Source of the DNA: Candidatus Aminicenantes bacterium UBA2190
GTDB lineage: Bacteria; Acidobacteriota; Aminicenantia; UBA2199
Length of the DNA: 43,695 nucleotides
Assembly (NCBI GenBank): GCA_002335385.1
Contig: DCVK01000022.1
Location: 1-43,695, forward strand
Reading direction: 5' to 3'
Numbering within the stretch: the stretch's first letter is position 1; the number at the start of each line of letters is the position of its first letter. Of the stretch, positions 32,372 to 41,225 are shown one piece after another. A program made the translations under genes and the position numbers. A model generated the notes under the pieces. The model was not told the DNA's origin. It saw nothing but the letters and a program-made list of their open reading frames with translations, and made no database searches.

Positions 32372-33325
32372 ATGCGTATCAATATCCATCGTATTTTGGC
32401 CGCGGCCCTGCTGCTGACCGCGGCCATCGCACTCCAGGCCCAGGAAGGAAGGGGCGGCGGCCGCCTGACCGGAACCATCGTCGACGAGAACGGCAACCCG
32501 CTGGAGAACGCGACCATCACCCTGAAGTACATGGAATTCAACAACACCCGCCAGACCCAGTCCAATTCCAAGGGGCAATGGGGTTTTCTCGGCCTGGGCA
32601 AGGGAACGGTCCAGGTCACCGGCGAAATGGCGGGCTTCCCGCCCAGCACCACCCAGCAGCCGGTCAGCGGCGTCGCCAAGAACCCGGAGATCCATATCGT
32701 CCTCAAAAAGACCCCCGCCGTCGTGGCCGACCCCAACCGCGACGCCATCCTGAAGGCGCACGAAAAGTTCGACCAGCGCCAGTATGACGAGGCGCTGGCC
32801 CTGTACGAGGAGTTCGCCCAGAAGAACCCGGCCAACTACCAGGTCGGCATTTACATCGCCAACTGCAAGAATGAGCTGGGCGAATACCAGGAGGCCCTGG
32901 CTGGCTTCGAGAAAGTGCTCGCCGAGGTCACCAAAGAAACTCCCGACCTGAAGGGCAATGCCACCGCCGCCCTGGCCTATGCCGGCATCGGCGACGTCTA
33001 CCTGCGCCAGGAGAAATTCAAGGAGGCCGTGGAGAACTTCCAGCGCTCGATGGACATCCAGCCCCGCGACCCGGCCCTGCCCTACAACGTCGCCGAGATC
33101 ATGTTCGCCCGCAACAAGCCCGAAGAAGCCGATAAGTACTACCGCATGGCCATCCAGATCAAGCCCGAATGGCCCAAGCCTTATCTGAAGCTGGCCTATG
33201 TGGCCATGAACCGCGGTGAGATGGACAAGGCCGTGGAGCACCTGAAGAAATTCGTCGAGATCGGCGCGGCCGAACCGAACTTCGAGGAAGGCAAGGCGCT
33301 GCTCGACCTGCTGAACAAGAAGTAG
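32372..33325 (+). CDS. Secreted protein with carboxypeptidase-regulatory-like domain and TPR repeats
   Basis: Protein of 317 residues. Two adjacent ATGs occur (32366 and 32372); the second has AGGAGG six bases upstream and is preferred. A signal peptide (about 1-23, ending ALQAQEG) is followed by a beta-sandwich of the carboxypeptidase-regulatory type (GRLTGTIVDENGNPLENATI, residues about 29-110) and then TPR units (KFDQRQYDEALALYEEF, GDVYLRQEKFKEAVENF, KYYRMAIQIKPEWPKPYLKL). It lies 35 bases after the second GWxTD gene and nine bases before the sulfatase-TPR gene. It probably acts as a scaffold in the periplasm or on the cell surface; this is inferred from the domains. Confidence 0.8.
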   Translation: MRINIHRILAAALLLTAAIALQAQEGRGGGRLTGTIVDENGNPLENATITLKYMEFNNTRQTQSNSKGQWGFLGLGKGTVQVTGEMAGFPPSTTQQPVSGVAKNPEIHIVLKKTPAVVADPNRDAILKAHEKFDQRQYDEALALYEEFAQKNPANYQVGIYIANCKNELGEYQEALAGFEKVLAEVTKETPDLKGNATAALAYAGIGDVYLRQEKFKEAVENFQRSMDIQPRDPALPYNVAEIMFARNKPEEADKYYRMAIQIKPEWPKPYLKLAYVAMNRGEMDKAVEHLKKFVEIGAAEPNFEEGKALLDLLNKK

Positions 33326-33334
33326 TTCCCCGGC

Positions 33335-35836
33335 ATGTGCGGCAAGCGGAACAATGCCGGCGCGGCACTGCGCCTGGGTGGTATGGCGGCATGGCTCGCC
33401 CTGCTGCTGCTCGGCGGCGCCTGCAAGAAAGGGGGCCGTCCCCCCGACGCCGGCAGCAGCGGCGGCACCAACCTGCTGCTGATCACCCTCGATACCACAC
33501 GCGCCGACCGCATCGGCGCCTACGGCGACGCCCGTGCCGCCACCCCGCACCTGGACCGGCTGGCCCGGGAAGGGGTGCGCTTCGACCGCGCCTACACCTC
33601 GGCGCCGCTGACCCTGCCGGCCCATGTCACCCTGATGACCGGGCGCGAACCACAGGCCCACCAGGTGCGCAACAACGGCACCTATGCGCTGCGCCCCGAG
33701 GAGATCACCCTGGCCGAAGTGTTCCGCCAGGCCGGTTTCTCCACCATGGCCATGATCGCCGCGTATGTCCTGGAGAGGAAGTTCGGCCTGGCGCAGGGGT
33801 TCGCCGGCTACGACGATACCCTGGACAAGCCGGAGGGCGATACCACCTACCGCTCGGAAATATCCGCCGACAAGGTATTCGCCAAGTTCAGCCGCTGGCT
33901 CGACCGCTCCCCTTCCTTGCCATTTTTCTGCTGGGTGCACCTCTATGACCCCCATGCCCCCTACGAGCCGCCGGCGCCGTTCCGCGAGCGTTTCGCCGAC
34001 GACCCGTACCGCGGCGAGATCGCCTTCATGGACGAGACCATCGGCCGCATGCTGCAGGAACTCGACCGCCGCGGCCTGCTGAAGAACACGCTGGTGGTGG
34101 CCGCCGGCGACCATGGCGAGGGCTTCGGCGAGCACGAAGAAAGCGGCCATGGGGTATTCTGCTACGAGGAGACGCTGCGCGTGCCGCTCATTTTCCACCA
34201 GCCGCGTCTCTTCCGCGCCGGCCGGGTGGTCGCGCAGCCCGTGGGGCTGGTCGACGTGCTGCCCACCCTGCTGGAACTGTACCGCCAGCCGCTTCCCGCC
34301 GGCGTCCAGGGCCGCAGCCTCGCCCCGCTGTTGGCCGGCGACGAAAATCCCGCGCGGCCGGCGCCCGCCCTTTACTTCGAAAGCCTGTACGGGATGGAGG
34401 AGATGGGCTGGGCCCCGCTCTCGGGTCTGTTGAGCGGCCGGCTCAAGTACATTTCCCTGCCCCGCCCCGAATTGTACGACCTGGCATCCGACCCCCTGGA
34501 GAAGGACAACCTCTACCTGAAAAGGAACGCCCAGGCCAAGCAGTTGGCCCGCGACCTGGACCGTCACCTTGAGCGGACGGTGCCTGCCGACAAGGCGGCG
34601 CTGCGTTCGCAGCAGACCCGCCAGGACCAGGCCCGCCTTCGCACCCTGGGGTATTTCGCCTCGAGCGACCGCCCGTTCCTGAAGGGAGCCAACGAGGACC
34701 CCAAGGAAGGGATCGGACCGATGAACCGGCTGCTGAAAACCCGGGAGGCGATCCGCGCCGGGAACCTGGAAGGCGCGGAGCAGCGGCTCGACGAGCTGCG
34801 GGCCAGCGGACTCGACCGCAAGCTGCCGCAGTTCCACGATACGGCGTACGAGCTGGCGCTGGCGCGCAAGGACCCGGCAGCCATCCAGGCGGTCCTGCGC
34901 GAAGCCATCGCGCGCTTTCCGGAAACGTCGCGCTTTGCCCTGCTGCTGGCGACCTTCTACCGCAATCACGGCGACGAGCGGCGGACCGAGGAGACGGCGC
35001 AGCTCACCCTGGCCATGGATGCGCGCTCCGTGGAAGCCCACCTGATGCTGGGCGAGCTCTACCACGGCCAGAAAAAGATCGACCTGGCCATCGGCCATTT
35101 CCAGAAAGCCTGGGACCTGGAGCCCGGAGACCGCAAGCTGGCGATCGCCCTGGCCGACCTGCAGTGCGAAGCGGGCCGGCCCGACCAGGCCCTGGCCACG
35201 CTGCGCCGGCTGCTGGATGCCGCCGCCCCCGACGCCAAGACCATCCCGGCCGACGTCCGCGGCCAGGCGGCCAAGCTGCTGGTCAAGCTGGGCCGGCCGG
35301 AGATGGCCGAAGGCCTGCTGCAGGAGCTGGTCGGCGATCAGGGAGGCCATCCCGCCCACTGGACCCAGCTCGGCCTGGCCCAGCTCGACCGCGGCCGCGG
35401 CGACGATGCACTGCGCTCGTTCCAGCGCGCCCTGGAGATCGACCCCCGGCAGGCCCTGGCCCTGAGCGGCCTCGGCACCCTGCACCTGACCCTCTTCCGC
35501 CAGCGCCATGACCGGCAAAGCCTGCGCCGGGCCGAGGAATTCTTCTCCGGGGCGCTGGCCGTTGATGAAAAGCTGATCACCGCGCTGAACGGACTGGGAG
35601 TGGTCAGGCTGTATCTCGGGGACAGCGAGGAGGCCATCCGCCATTTTCGCCGGGCGCTCGCCAGCGATCCGGAGTTCGTCAACACCTATTTCAACCTGGC
35701 CATCGCCCAGCTGCGCAGCGGCCGCAAGGGCGCGGCCCGGCAGACGCTGGCAACGCTGCGGCGGAACCACGTCGATCGGCTTTCCCCCTCCGAGCGCGAC
35801 CAGCTCGTCTCCCTGGAGCGCGAAGCCGGTTCCTGA
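33335..35836 (+). CDS. Sulfatase-like hydrolase fused to TPR repeats (paralogue 1)
   Basis: Protein of 833 residues. An N-terminal hydrophobic segment ends in LLLLGGACKKG, a possible though imperfect lipobox. The hydrolase domain (about 45-400) belongs to the alkaline phosphatase/sulfatase superfamily: LLLITLDTTRADRIGAYG (metal Asp), APLTLPAHVTLMTG (active-site loop), HLYDPHAPY and AAGDHGEGFGEHEESGHGV. In sulfatases the loop is C/S-x-P-x-R; here it is T-L-P-A-H, so a formylglycine sulfatase is unlikely and a Thr nucleophile is possible. The C-terminal half (about 430-833) is TPR. Last gene of the GWxTD operon. Substrate unknown; two tandem paralogues lie at 38898 and 41275. Confidence 0.83.
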   Translation: MCGKRNNAGAALRLGGMAAWLALLLLGGACKKGGRPPDAGSSGGTNLLLITLDTTRADRIGAYGDARAATPHLDRLAREGVRFDRAYTSAPLTLPAHVTLMTGREPQAHQVRNNGTYALRPEEITLAEVFRQAGFSTMAMIAAYVLERKFGLAQGFAGYDDTLDKPEGDTTYRSEISADKVFAKFSRWLDRSPSLPFFCWVHLYDPHAPYEPPAPFRERFADDPYRGEIAFMDETIGRMLQELDRRGLLKNTLVVAAGDHGEGFGEHEESGHGVFCYEETLRVPLIFHQPRLFRAGRVVAQPVGLVDVLPTLLELYRQPLPAGVQGRSLAPLLAGDENPARPAPALYFESLYGMEEMGWAPLSGLLSGRLKYISLPRPELYDLASDPLEKDNLYLKRNAQAKQLARDLDRHLERTVPADKAALRSQQTRQDQARLRTLGYFASSDRPFLKGANEDPKEGIGPMNRLLKTREAIRAGNLEGAEQRLDELRASGLDRKLPQFHDTAYELALARKDPAAIQAVLREAIARFPETSRFALLLATFYRNHGDERRTEETAQLTLAMDARSVEAHLMLGELYHGQKKIDLAIGHFQKAWDLEPGDRKLAIALADLQCEAGRPDQALATLRRLLDAAAPDAKTIPADVRGQAAKLLVKLGRPEMAEGLLQELVGDQGGHPAHWTQLGLAQLDRGRGDDALRSFQRALEIDPRQALALSGLGTLHLTLFRQRHDRQSLRRAEEFFSGALAVDEKLITALNGLGVVRLYLGDSEEAIRHFRRALASDPEFVNTYFNLAIAQLRSGRKGAARQTLATLRRNHVDRLSPSERDQLVSLEREAGS

Positions 35837-35840
35837 TTTT

Positions 35841-36156
35841 CGTGACGCGTGACGCGTAACGCGTGACGCGGAAGAATGGAACTCGGCGTAAGGGGTAGAG
35901 AGGTAAAGAGATAAAAAAGGCAAAAGGCAAAAGTAAAAAGGCAAAAGTGAAAAAAAGGCGCTTCACTGAAAAAAGCACTGAAAGGTCTTCGTTTGGGTAA
36001 TTGGAATTTGGAATTTGGGATTTATTTGGAATTTGGTGCTTGTGATTTGAAATTTAAGTCTTCGTATTGCTTTTGCCGACCGTCAACCGTACACCGCCTA
36101 CCATAAACCGATTGCTTTAATTTCTTACTGACACTGACACTGTCACTGACACTGTC
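35841..36156. repeat. Composite intergenic repeat, copy E
   Basis: Fills the 365-bp gap before VWFA paralogue 2, reading opposite to copies B and C. Modules left to right: CGTGACGCGTGACGCGTAACGC array (35841-35870); GGAAGAATGGAACTCGGCGTAAGG; GGTAGAGAGGTAAAGAG; GGCAAAAGGCAAAAGT; AGCACTGAAAGGTCTTCGTT; GGAATTTGGAATTTGGGA array (about 36002-36058); GACCGTCAACCGTACACCG array (about 36079-36110); CTGACACTGACACTGTCACT array (about 36127-36156). The leaderless promoter of the next gene starts 11 bases later. Confidence 0.78.
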
Positions 36157-36166
36157 TTCTGGGCTG

Positions 36167-36195
36167 TTGCTAATTCACTCCTGCAGGAACAAAAT
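36167..36195 (+). promoter_or_regulatory. Predicted leaderless promoter of VWFA paralogue 2
   Basis: TTGCTA (36167-36172), 17-base spacer, CAAAAT (36190-36195), then six bases (ATAGGG) to the ATG. The geometry matches that of paralogue 1 at 15770-15798. Confidence 0.45.
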
Positions 36196-36201
36196 ATAGG
36201 G

Positions 36202-38616
36202 ATGAGAAAGAGAATAAAGCCAAGCCATCAGTGGGTCATTTCACTCGCGGCGCTATTGGCCCTGTTCGCCCTGCTGGCGGGCCAGGAGAGGGTCCATGAG
36301 CGGGTTGAGGTGATCTACCAGGAGATCCTGGTGCGGGTGTTCGACGGCGGCAAGCCGGTGCCCGGGCTCCGGACCGAGGATTTTGTCCTGCACGAGGAGG
36401 GCCGGCCGGTAAAGGTCGCCTACTGCCGCGAGCTGCGGCGCTCGCTGGCCTGTCCCGAGGTCGATGCCGGTATCACGGCGGCCAAGCCCAAGCCGCGCCT
36501 GTTCCTGTTCATGTTCTGGCTCAACGAGGAGAGCCGCGAATGGCCCAAGGCCTGGGACTATTTCGTCAGGGAGATCTACCGCCCCGGCGACCGGGTCGTG
36601 CTAAGCGACGCCAGCCGGGCCGTGGAGATCCGCTCCCTGGAGGGGGAGAAGGAAAAGGTCGATGCCTTCTTCGCCGACCTGGCCGAAGACCTGAAGCGAA
36701 AGCAACTCGGCAAGAACAAGCTGGTGAGCGATCTTCAGCGTAGCGCCGGCGAATTCTACGACGACCTCGTCACCTACAGTGGCATGAAGACCGCGCCACC
36801 GGAGGGCGTTTTCCTGGAGCGGTTCAAAACGAGCTATCTCGGAGCCCTCAACGAGTACCGCCTGGAGCGGCTGAAGGGAGACCCGGCCTGGCTGGAACGG
36901 CTGGCCACGGCGCTGAAAGCGGTGGAGGCCGAGAAGTGGGCGTTGCTGTTCCTGCAGAACGAGCGGCTGCCGCTGCTGCACCGCGACTCGCGGCTGCTGC
37001 GCGACGCACCTATGTCGCAGGATACGATCACGAAACTCAAGGGGTTCATGGATGAGACCGAGAGGCAGGTCAAGCTGGGCAGCGACGTGACGAGCTACCT
37101 GCGCGACCTGCGGCCGCTGTTCATCGGCGCCAACACCACCTACCATGTCTTTTTAAGCGACGCCGCCGGTGAGATGCGGTCCAATGAGCATCTTCAATGG
37201 CAGCCGGTATTTTCCTCGTGGGAGGGGGCGTTCCGCCAGATCAGCGCCGACACCGGCGGCCGGGTGAGCAACACCACCCGGCTGGGCGAGGCGCTGCGAC
37301 AGGCGGCCGAGAAGGAGGACATCTATTACATCCTGACCTTCAAGCCGGGGCCGGGAGAAGACCGCCGGCGCCGGCTGCGGGTCGAGGTGAAGCGCCCGGG
37401 GCTGAAGGTGGTCTTCTCGCGCAAGCTGGAATTGGGCGAGGTGTTCCCGCTCAAGATCCAGGCGTTGGAGTGGCGGGAGGGGAAGCTGACCGTGTCGCTG
37501 ACCGATTACCAGAGAGCCTACGGCGATGCGGGCCTGAAAGGCCGGCTGCGGGTCGGCGTCCGCGCCCATGTGCGCGGCGGCGATCCCCTGGCCGTCGAGA
37601 AGGAGATCCTAGCGGGCGAAACCGCCGTCGATGTCGAGATGGCCCTCCATTTCCCCGAGCCGGGGAGTTACCAGGTCCACATCGAGGTGCAGGACCTGCT
37701 GACCGGCAACCGGGCCACCGCTGAAAAGGAGATCGCCGCGCTGCCGCCCCCGGTTTCGGTTCCCGTTCTGGAGCCGGAGGTCGATGCGCCGCCCCTGCCC
37801 GAGGAGTTGGAACCGGTCATGGCCAGGGCCGCGGACTATTGCCGGCGGCTTAAGGAGGCGGCGTTCCGCTTCTACTGCCTGGAGAAGGTAAAGGAGCGGG
37901 TGCTGGAGCGCAATCCTCTTACGAAACGGACTGAGTCGGTGGAGCGGCGCTGGGAGTACGACTACCAGATCACCGGCGCCGGCGGCACGATCAGCGAACA
38001 CCGGCGATTGGTCCATGAGGGGACGCGGAAAATGGACAAAGAGAACGCCACCCTGGAGACCCGCTTCTCCTCCCACTACTCGGTATTCATGCCCGTGACC
38101 CTGCTGGCGATGGAGAACCGGGCGGCGTATGCCTACCGCCTTGCCGGGCGCGACCGCATCGGCAGGAGCCGCTGCGTCGTCGTCGAGGTGACGCCGCTCC
38201 GGGCCGAGGGAGTGGGCATCGCCCAGGGCAGGGCGTGGATCGATGAGAAGGACGGCTCGGTGCTCAAGATCGAGATGAACCCGCGCGGGGTGGCCGGCGC
38301 TGAGGAGTTGGAGAAAGCGGCCAAGGCGTCGCAGGCCCGGATGCTGCTCGAGGTGACCCACCAATACTTCGTGGTCCGCGGCGGCCTGCGCTTCCCATCC
38401 ATGACCATGTTCCGCGAGGCCTACGTCCTGGAAAAGGTGGTGACGGAGAAGAGCCGTGAGATGGTCGGCGGGGACCTCACTGGGAGTGGGATGATCATCA
38501 CCTTGCCCCAACTCGAGGGGAGAAGGCGCGAGATCGAGTTCTACCGCCTGCGGCAGGACTATGGGAAGTACCGCTTCTTCGAGGTCGATAGCAGTGTTGA
38601 GATCAAGCAGCCATGA
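36202..38616 (+). CDS. VWFA-related secreted protein with LolA-like C-terminus (paralogue 2)
   Basis: Protein of 804 residues, collinear with the product of 13298-15763. A signal peptide (about 12-28, LAALLALFALLAGQER) is followed by the N-terminal strand region (VEVIYQEILVRVFDGGKPV), a VWA-like domain without MIDAS (LFLFMFWLNEESREW), and a C-terminal LolA-like part with the conserved PLTKRTE(S/P)VERRWEYDY, SSHYSVFMPVTLLA and GRAWIDEKDGSVLKIEMN. Both proteins end in DSSVEIKQP, and similarity continues some 25 bases past the stop into a CGTGACGCGTGAC array. It is on the opposite strand to paralogue 1. The gene with its flanking repeats therefore appears to have been copied as one unit. Function unknown. 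Confidence 0.8.
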   Translation: MRKRIKPSHQWVISLAALLALFALLAGQERVHERVEVIYQEILVRVFDGGKPVPGLRTEDFVLHEEGRPVKVAYCRELRRSLACPEVDAGITAAKPKPRLFLFMFWLNEESREWPKAWDYFVREIYRPGDRVVLSDASRAVEIRSLEGEKEKVDAFFADLAEDLKRKQLGKNKLVSDLQRSAGEFYDDLVTYSGMKTAPPEGVFLERFKTSYLGALNEYRLERLKGDPAWLERLATALKAVEAEKWALLFLQNERLPLLHRDSRLLRDAPMSQDTITKLKGFMDETERQVKLGSDVTSYLRDLRPLFIGANTTYHVFLSDAAGEMRSNEHLQWQPVFSSWEGAFRQISADTGGRVSNTTRLGEALRQAAEKEDIYYILTFKPGPGEDRRRRLRVEVKRPGLKVVFSRKLELGEVFPLKIQALEWREGKLTVSLTDYQRAYGDAGLKGRLRVGVRAHVRGGDPLAVEKEILAGETAVDVEMALHFPEPGSYQVHIEVQDLLTGNRATAEKEIAALPPPVSVPVLEPEVDAPPLPEELEPVMARAADYCRRLKEAAFRFYCLEKVKERVLERNPLTKRTESVERRWEYDYQITGAGGTISEHRRLVHEGTRKMDKENATLETRFSSHYSVFMPVTLLAMENRAAYAYRLAGRDRIGRSRCVVVEVTPLRAEGVGIAQGRAWIDEKDGSVLKIEMNPRGVAGAEELEKAAKASQARMLLEVTHQYFVVRGGLRFPSMTMFREAYVLEKVVTEKSREMVGGDLTGSGMIITLPQLEGRRREIEFYRLRQDYGKYRFFEVDSSVEIKQP

Positions 38617-38637
38617 GTAGGAAAGAAACGGCCTATC

Positions 38638-38897
38638 GTGACGCGTGACATGTGAAGAATTGAATTCCAAGCAAGAAATCCCAAATAATTTCCAATTTTC
38701 AATTACCAAATGACCACAAAAAGGAGAATTCGATGTAAGGAGCTTTCGTTTTGGTAATTGGAATTTGGAATTTGGGATTTATTTGGAATTTGGTGCTTGT
38801 GATTTGAAATTTAAGTCTTCGTATTTCTTATGCTGACCGTCAACCGTATACCGCCTACCGTCAACCGGTTGCTTTAATTTCTTGCTGACACTGACAC
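38638..38897. repeat. Composite intergenic repeat, copy F
   Basis: Fills the gap after VWFA paralogue 2. Modules left to right: CGTGACGCGTGACATGTG (38638-38655, shortened); ATTCCAAGCAAGAAATCCC (inverted relative to the next); GGAGCTTTCGTTTTGG link; GGAATTTGGAATTTGGGA array (about 38758-38815); GACCGTCAACCGTATACCGCC array (about 38835-38868); CTGACACTGACACT (38884-38897), touching the stop of the next gene. Same order as copy E. Confidence 0.75.
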
Positions 38898-41219
38898 TTA
38901 TTTCTTTTCCAGCGCGGCGATCAGCTTTTCTCCCTCGCGGGTATAGAAATCGCGGCGCTCGGCATTGCCCAGCACGGCGTACAGATTGGTCAGCACGTAG
39001 TAGCCGAACAGCGTGTCGCGGTCGCGCGGCAAGCGCTCGATCCCGTCCAGGCACAGGGCGGCGGCCTGCTCCAGGTCACGGCCTTCGCGCAGCATGATCT
39101 CGGCCAGGTGGAAGCGGGGCATCTTCAACGCGTCGTTGGCGTCGATGGCCATGCGATAATAACGGGCCGCCTCGTCGAACCGCCCCACCTGCTTCAGCAG
39201 GTTGGCGAGGTTGACTGCCGCCTGGAATTTTTCCGGGTTGATCTCCAGCTCCTTGTGGTAGAGGTCGATGGCCTGGTCGGGCCGCGCCAGCGCCTCCTGG
39301 ACCTGCGCCAGCAGATAGTGGCTGTTGCGCGTGCGCGGATTCTCGCGCAATCCGCGGTTCAGGATCTCCTCCGCCCCGGCATGGTCGCCCTTGCGGATCA
39401 GCGCCTCGGCGATCAGGTTGGCCAACTGCGGGGCCGTCGGGTCGAGGGCCAGCGCCCGGTTCAGGATCTTCAGCGCCTCGTCGGTCCGGTCCTGTAACAG
39501 GCGAATATAGCCCAGCTGCTCCAGCAGCGCCGGGTCGTCGGGGAAGGACTTCAGGAAACGGAGGTTCTCCTCGGCGGCCGCCTCGACCTCCCCCGATCCC
39601 GCCAGGGTCTTCACGATATTCAGCATGAGGAAATTGTTGTCGGGCTTCAGGGCCAGGGCGCGACGGAAGGAATCGAGCGCCTGTTGCTTGCGGCCCCGCT
39701 TCAGGTTGACGTTGCCCAGCAGGCTCCAGGCGTCGGCGAGTTCCGGTTCCTCGCGGGTGAGGTTCTCGAGCAAGTCGGCCGCTTCCTGGGGTTGCTTCTC
39801 CTCGAGCAGGTAGGTCGCCCTGGTCAGCATGTTGCTGGCGGCGATCTTGTCCTTGGGGTCGGCCAGCGGCCGCGTTTCGTCGACCTTCACGGTCCCGGTC
39901 AGGTAGCCCAGGGCGGCCAGCCGCCGCTGGTCGTCGGGGCTCATCTGCCGGCTGGAAAGGTGGCTCAGCGCCCCGCGCGAGCTGCGGCTGACGAAGTCCA
40001 TCAGCCGCCCGCGCAGGTCGCGGCGCCGCGGGTCACCGGCCAGTTCCTGGCTTTCGTGGGGATCGCGGGCCAGGTCGTACAGTTCATCGCGCGGGGCCAG
40101 GATGTACTTCAGCCTGTCGCTGCTGAACGACTGCAGGCTCGACCAGCCGTAGTGGAAACGGGGATAGAAGGTCTCGCTGTAAGCCCGCCCCGCCCCTTCG
40201 TCGGCCTTGCCGCTCAGCAGCGGCCAGAGAGAGCGACCCTGCCACTCCCTGGGGACGGGGACGCCGAGCAGGTCGAGAACGGTCGGCGCCACGTCGATCA
40301 GCTCCACCGTCTCCGCCACCGTGCGGCGGGCGAAGGGCCGCGGGGCGCGGATGATCAGGGGCACATGGATCGTCGTTTCATAAAGGAACATGCCATGGCC
40401 GTCCTCGTCGTGATCGCCCAGTCCCTCGCCGTGGTCGGCGGCGACGACGATCAGCGAGTTGTCATACAGCCCTTTTTCCTTCAGGAAGGAGATGAAGCGG
40501 CCCAGCTCGCCGTCGGTATATTCCACCTCGCCGCGATAGGCGGCGCGGGGAGTGCTGCGGTCGAAGGGCTCGGGAGGATCGTAGGGGGAGTGGGGGTCGT
40601 AGAGGTGGATCCAGGCAAAGAACCGCTGCCCGCCGATCGCTCCCAGCCACTGCCGGGCATCGCCCAGCACTTCGTCGGCCCGCTTCTCGTTCTCCAGCAG
40701 GATCCTGCCGTAGCGGGCCGGATCGAAGCGGTCCGAGTAGACGTCGAACCCCTGGTTGAGCCCCCATTTGCCGTGCAGCACGAAGGCGCCGATGAAGGCG
40801 GCGGTTGCCGCTCCCCCTTGCTTCAGGACCTCGCTGATCAGGTTCAGCTGCGCCGGCACCTGGAAACCGCCGTTGTCCCGCACCTGGTTGAACTGCGGGT
40901 AGGTGGAAGAGAGCAACGAGGCGTGGGAAGGCAGGGTGAGCGGCACCTGGGCGATGCAATGGTCGAAACGCGCCCCCTCGGCGGCCAGGGAGTCGAGGAC
41001 CGGTGTCCGGGCCTGATCGCCACCGTAGGCGCTGACATGGTCGGCGCGCAGGGTATCGATGGTGATCAGGATGACGTTGAGATCCGGCGAGCGCCGGAAA
41101 GATTCCGTCCGGCCCAAGAAGCCAACGGCCAGCCAGGTGGCCGCCGTCAGAAAAAGCAGGACCCCAATGGCGATCCACCAGCGCCGGGCGCGGGATGATG
41201 ATGAAAAGAAGGCTGCCAT
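38898..41219 (-). CDS. Sulfatase-like hydrolase fused to TPR repeats (paralogue 2)
   Basis: Protein of 773 residues. One N-terminal membrane segment (about 16-34), then the hydrolase (about 45-410): VILITIDTLRADHVSAYGG, VPLTLPSHASLLS (T-L-P-S-H in place of the sulfatase C/S-x-P-x-R), IHLYDPHSPYDPPEP, VAADHGEGLGDHDEDGHGM and IHVPLIIRAP. The C-terminal part (about 435-773) is a run of TPR units such as LADAWSLLGNVNLKRGRKQQALDSF. The catalytic domain is predicted outside the membrane. The promoter TTGCCT-18-TAATAT stands six bases before the ATG. It is closely similar to the upstream gene (41275-43614), including the C-terminal FYTREGEKLIA ending, so the two are a tandem duplication. Substrate unknown. 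Confidence 0.85.
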   Translation of the reverse strand: MAAFFSSSSRARRWWIAIGVLLFLTAATWLAVGFLGRTESFRRSPDLNVILITIDTLRADHVSAYGGDQARTPVLDSLAAEGARFDHCIAQVPLTLPSHASLLSSTYPQFNQVRDNGGFQVPAQLNLISEVLKQGGAATAAFIGAFVLHGKWGLNQGFDVYSDRFDPARYGRILLENEKRADEVLGDARQWLGAIGGQRFFAWIHLYDPHSPYDPPEPFDRSTPRAAYRGEVEYTDGELGRFISFLKEKGLYDNSLIVVAADHGEGLGDHDEDGHGMFLYETTIHVPLIIRAPRPFARRTVAETVELIDVAPTVLDLLGVPVPREWQGRSLWPLLSGKADEGAGRAYSETFYPRFHYGWSSLQSFSSDRLKYILAPRDELYDLARDPHESQELAGDPRRRDLRGRLMDFVSRSSRGALSHLSSRQMSPDDQRRLAALGYLTGTVKVDETRPLADPKDKIAASNMLTRATYLLEEKQPQEAADLLENLTREEPELADAWSLLGNVNLKRGRKQQALDSFRRALALKPDNNFLMLNIVKTLAGSGEVEAAAEENLRFLKSFPDDPALLEQLGYIRLLQDRTDEALKILNRALALDPTAPQLANLIAEALIRKGDHAGAEEILNRGLRENPRTRNSHYLLAQVQEALARPDQAIDLYHKELEINPEKFQAAVNLANLLKQVGRFDEAARYYRMAIDANDALKMPRFHLAEIMLREGRDLEQAAALCLDGIERLPRDRDTLFGYYVLTNLYAVLGNAERRDFYTREGEKLIAALEKK

Positions 41220-41225
41220 TTGTTG

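Noticed and set aside
32138..35944. 1268-residue open reading frame on the minus strand
   Set aside because: It lies antisense to the TPR and sulfatase-TPR genes, has low-complexity Gly/Gln/Val-rich sequence and no recognisable domain. It is a by-product of high GC codon use, as are the long antisense frames at 16682-18814, 29296-31380, 7668-9620 and 41485-43632.
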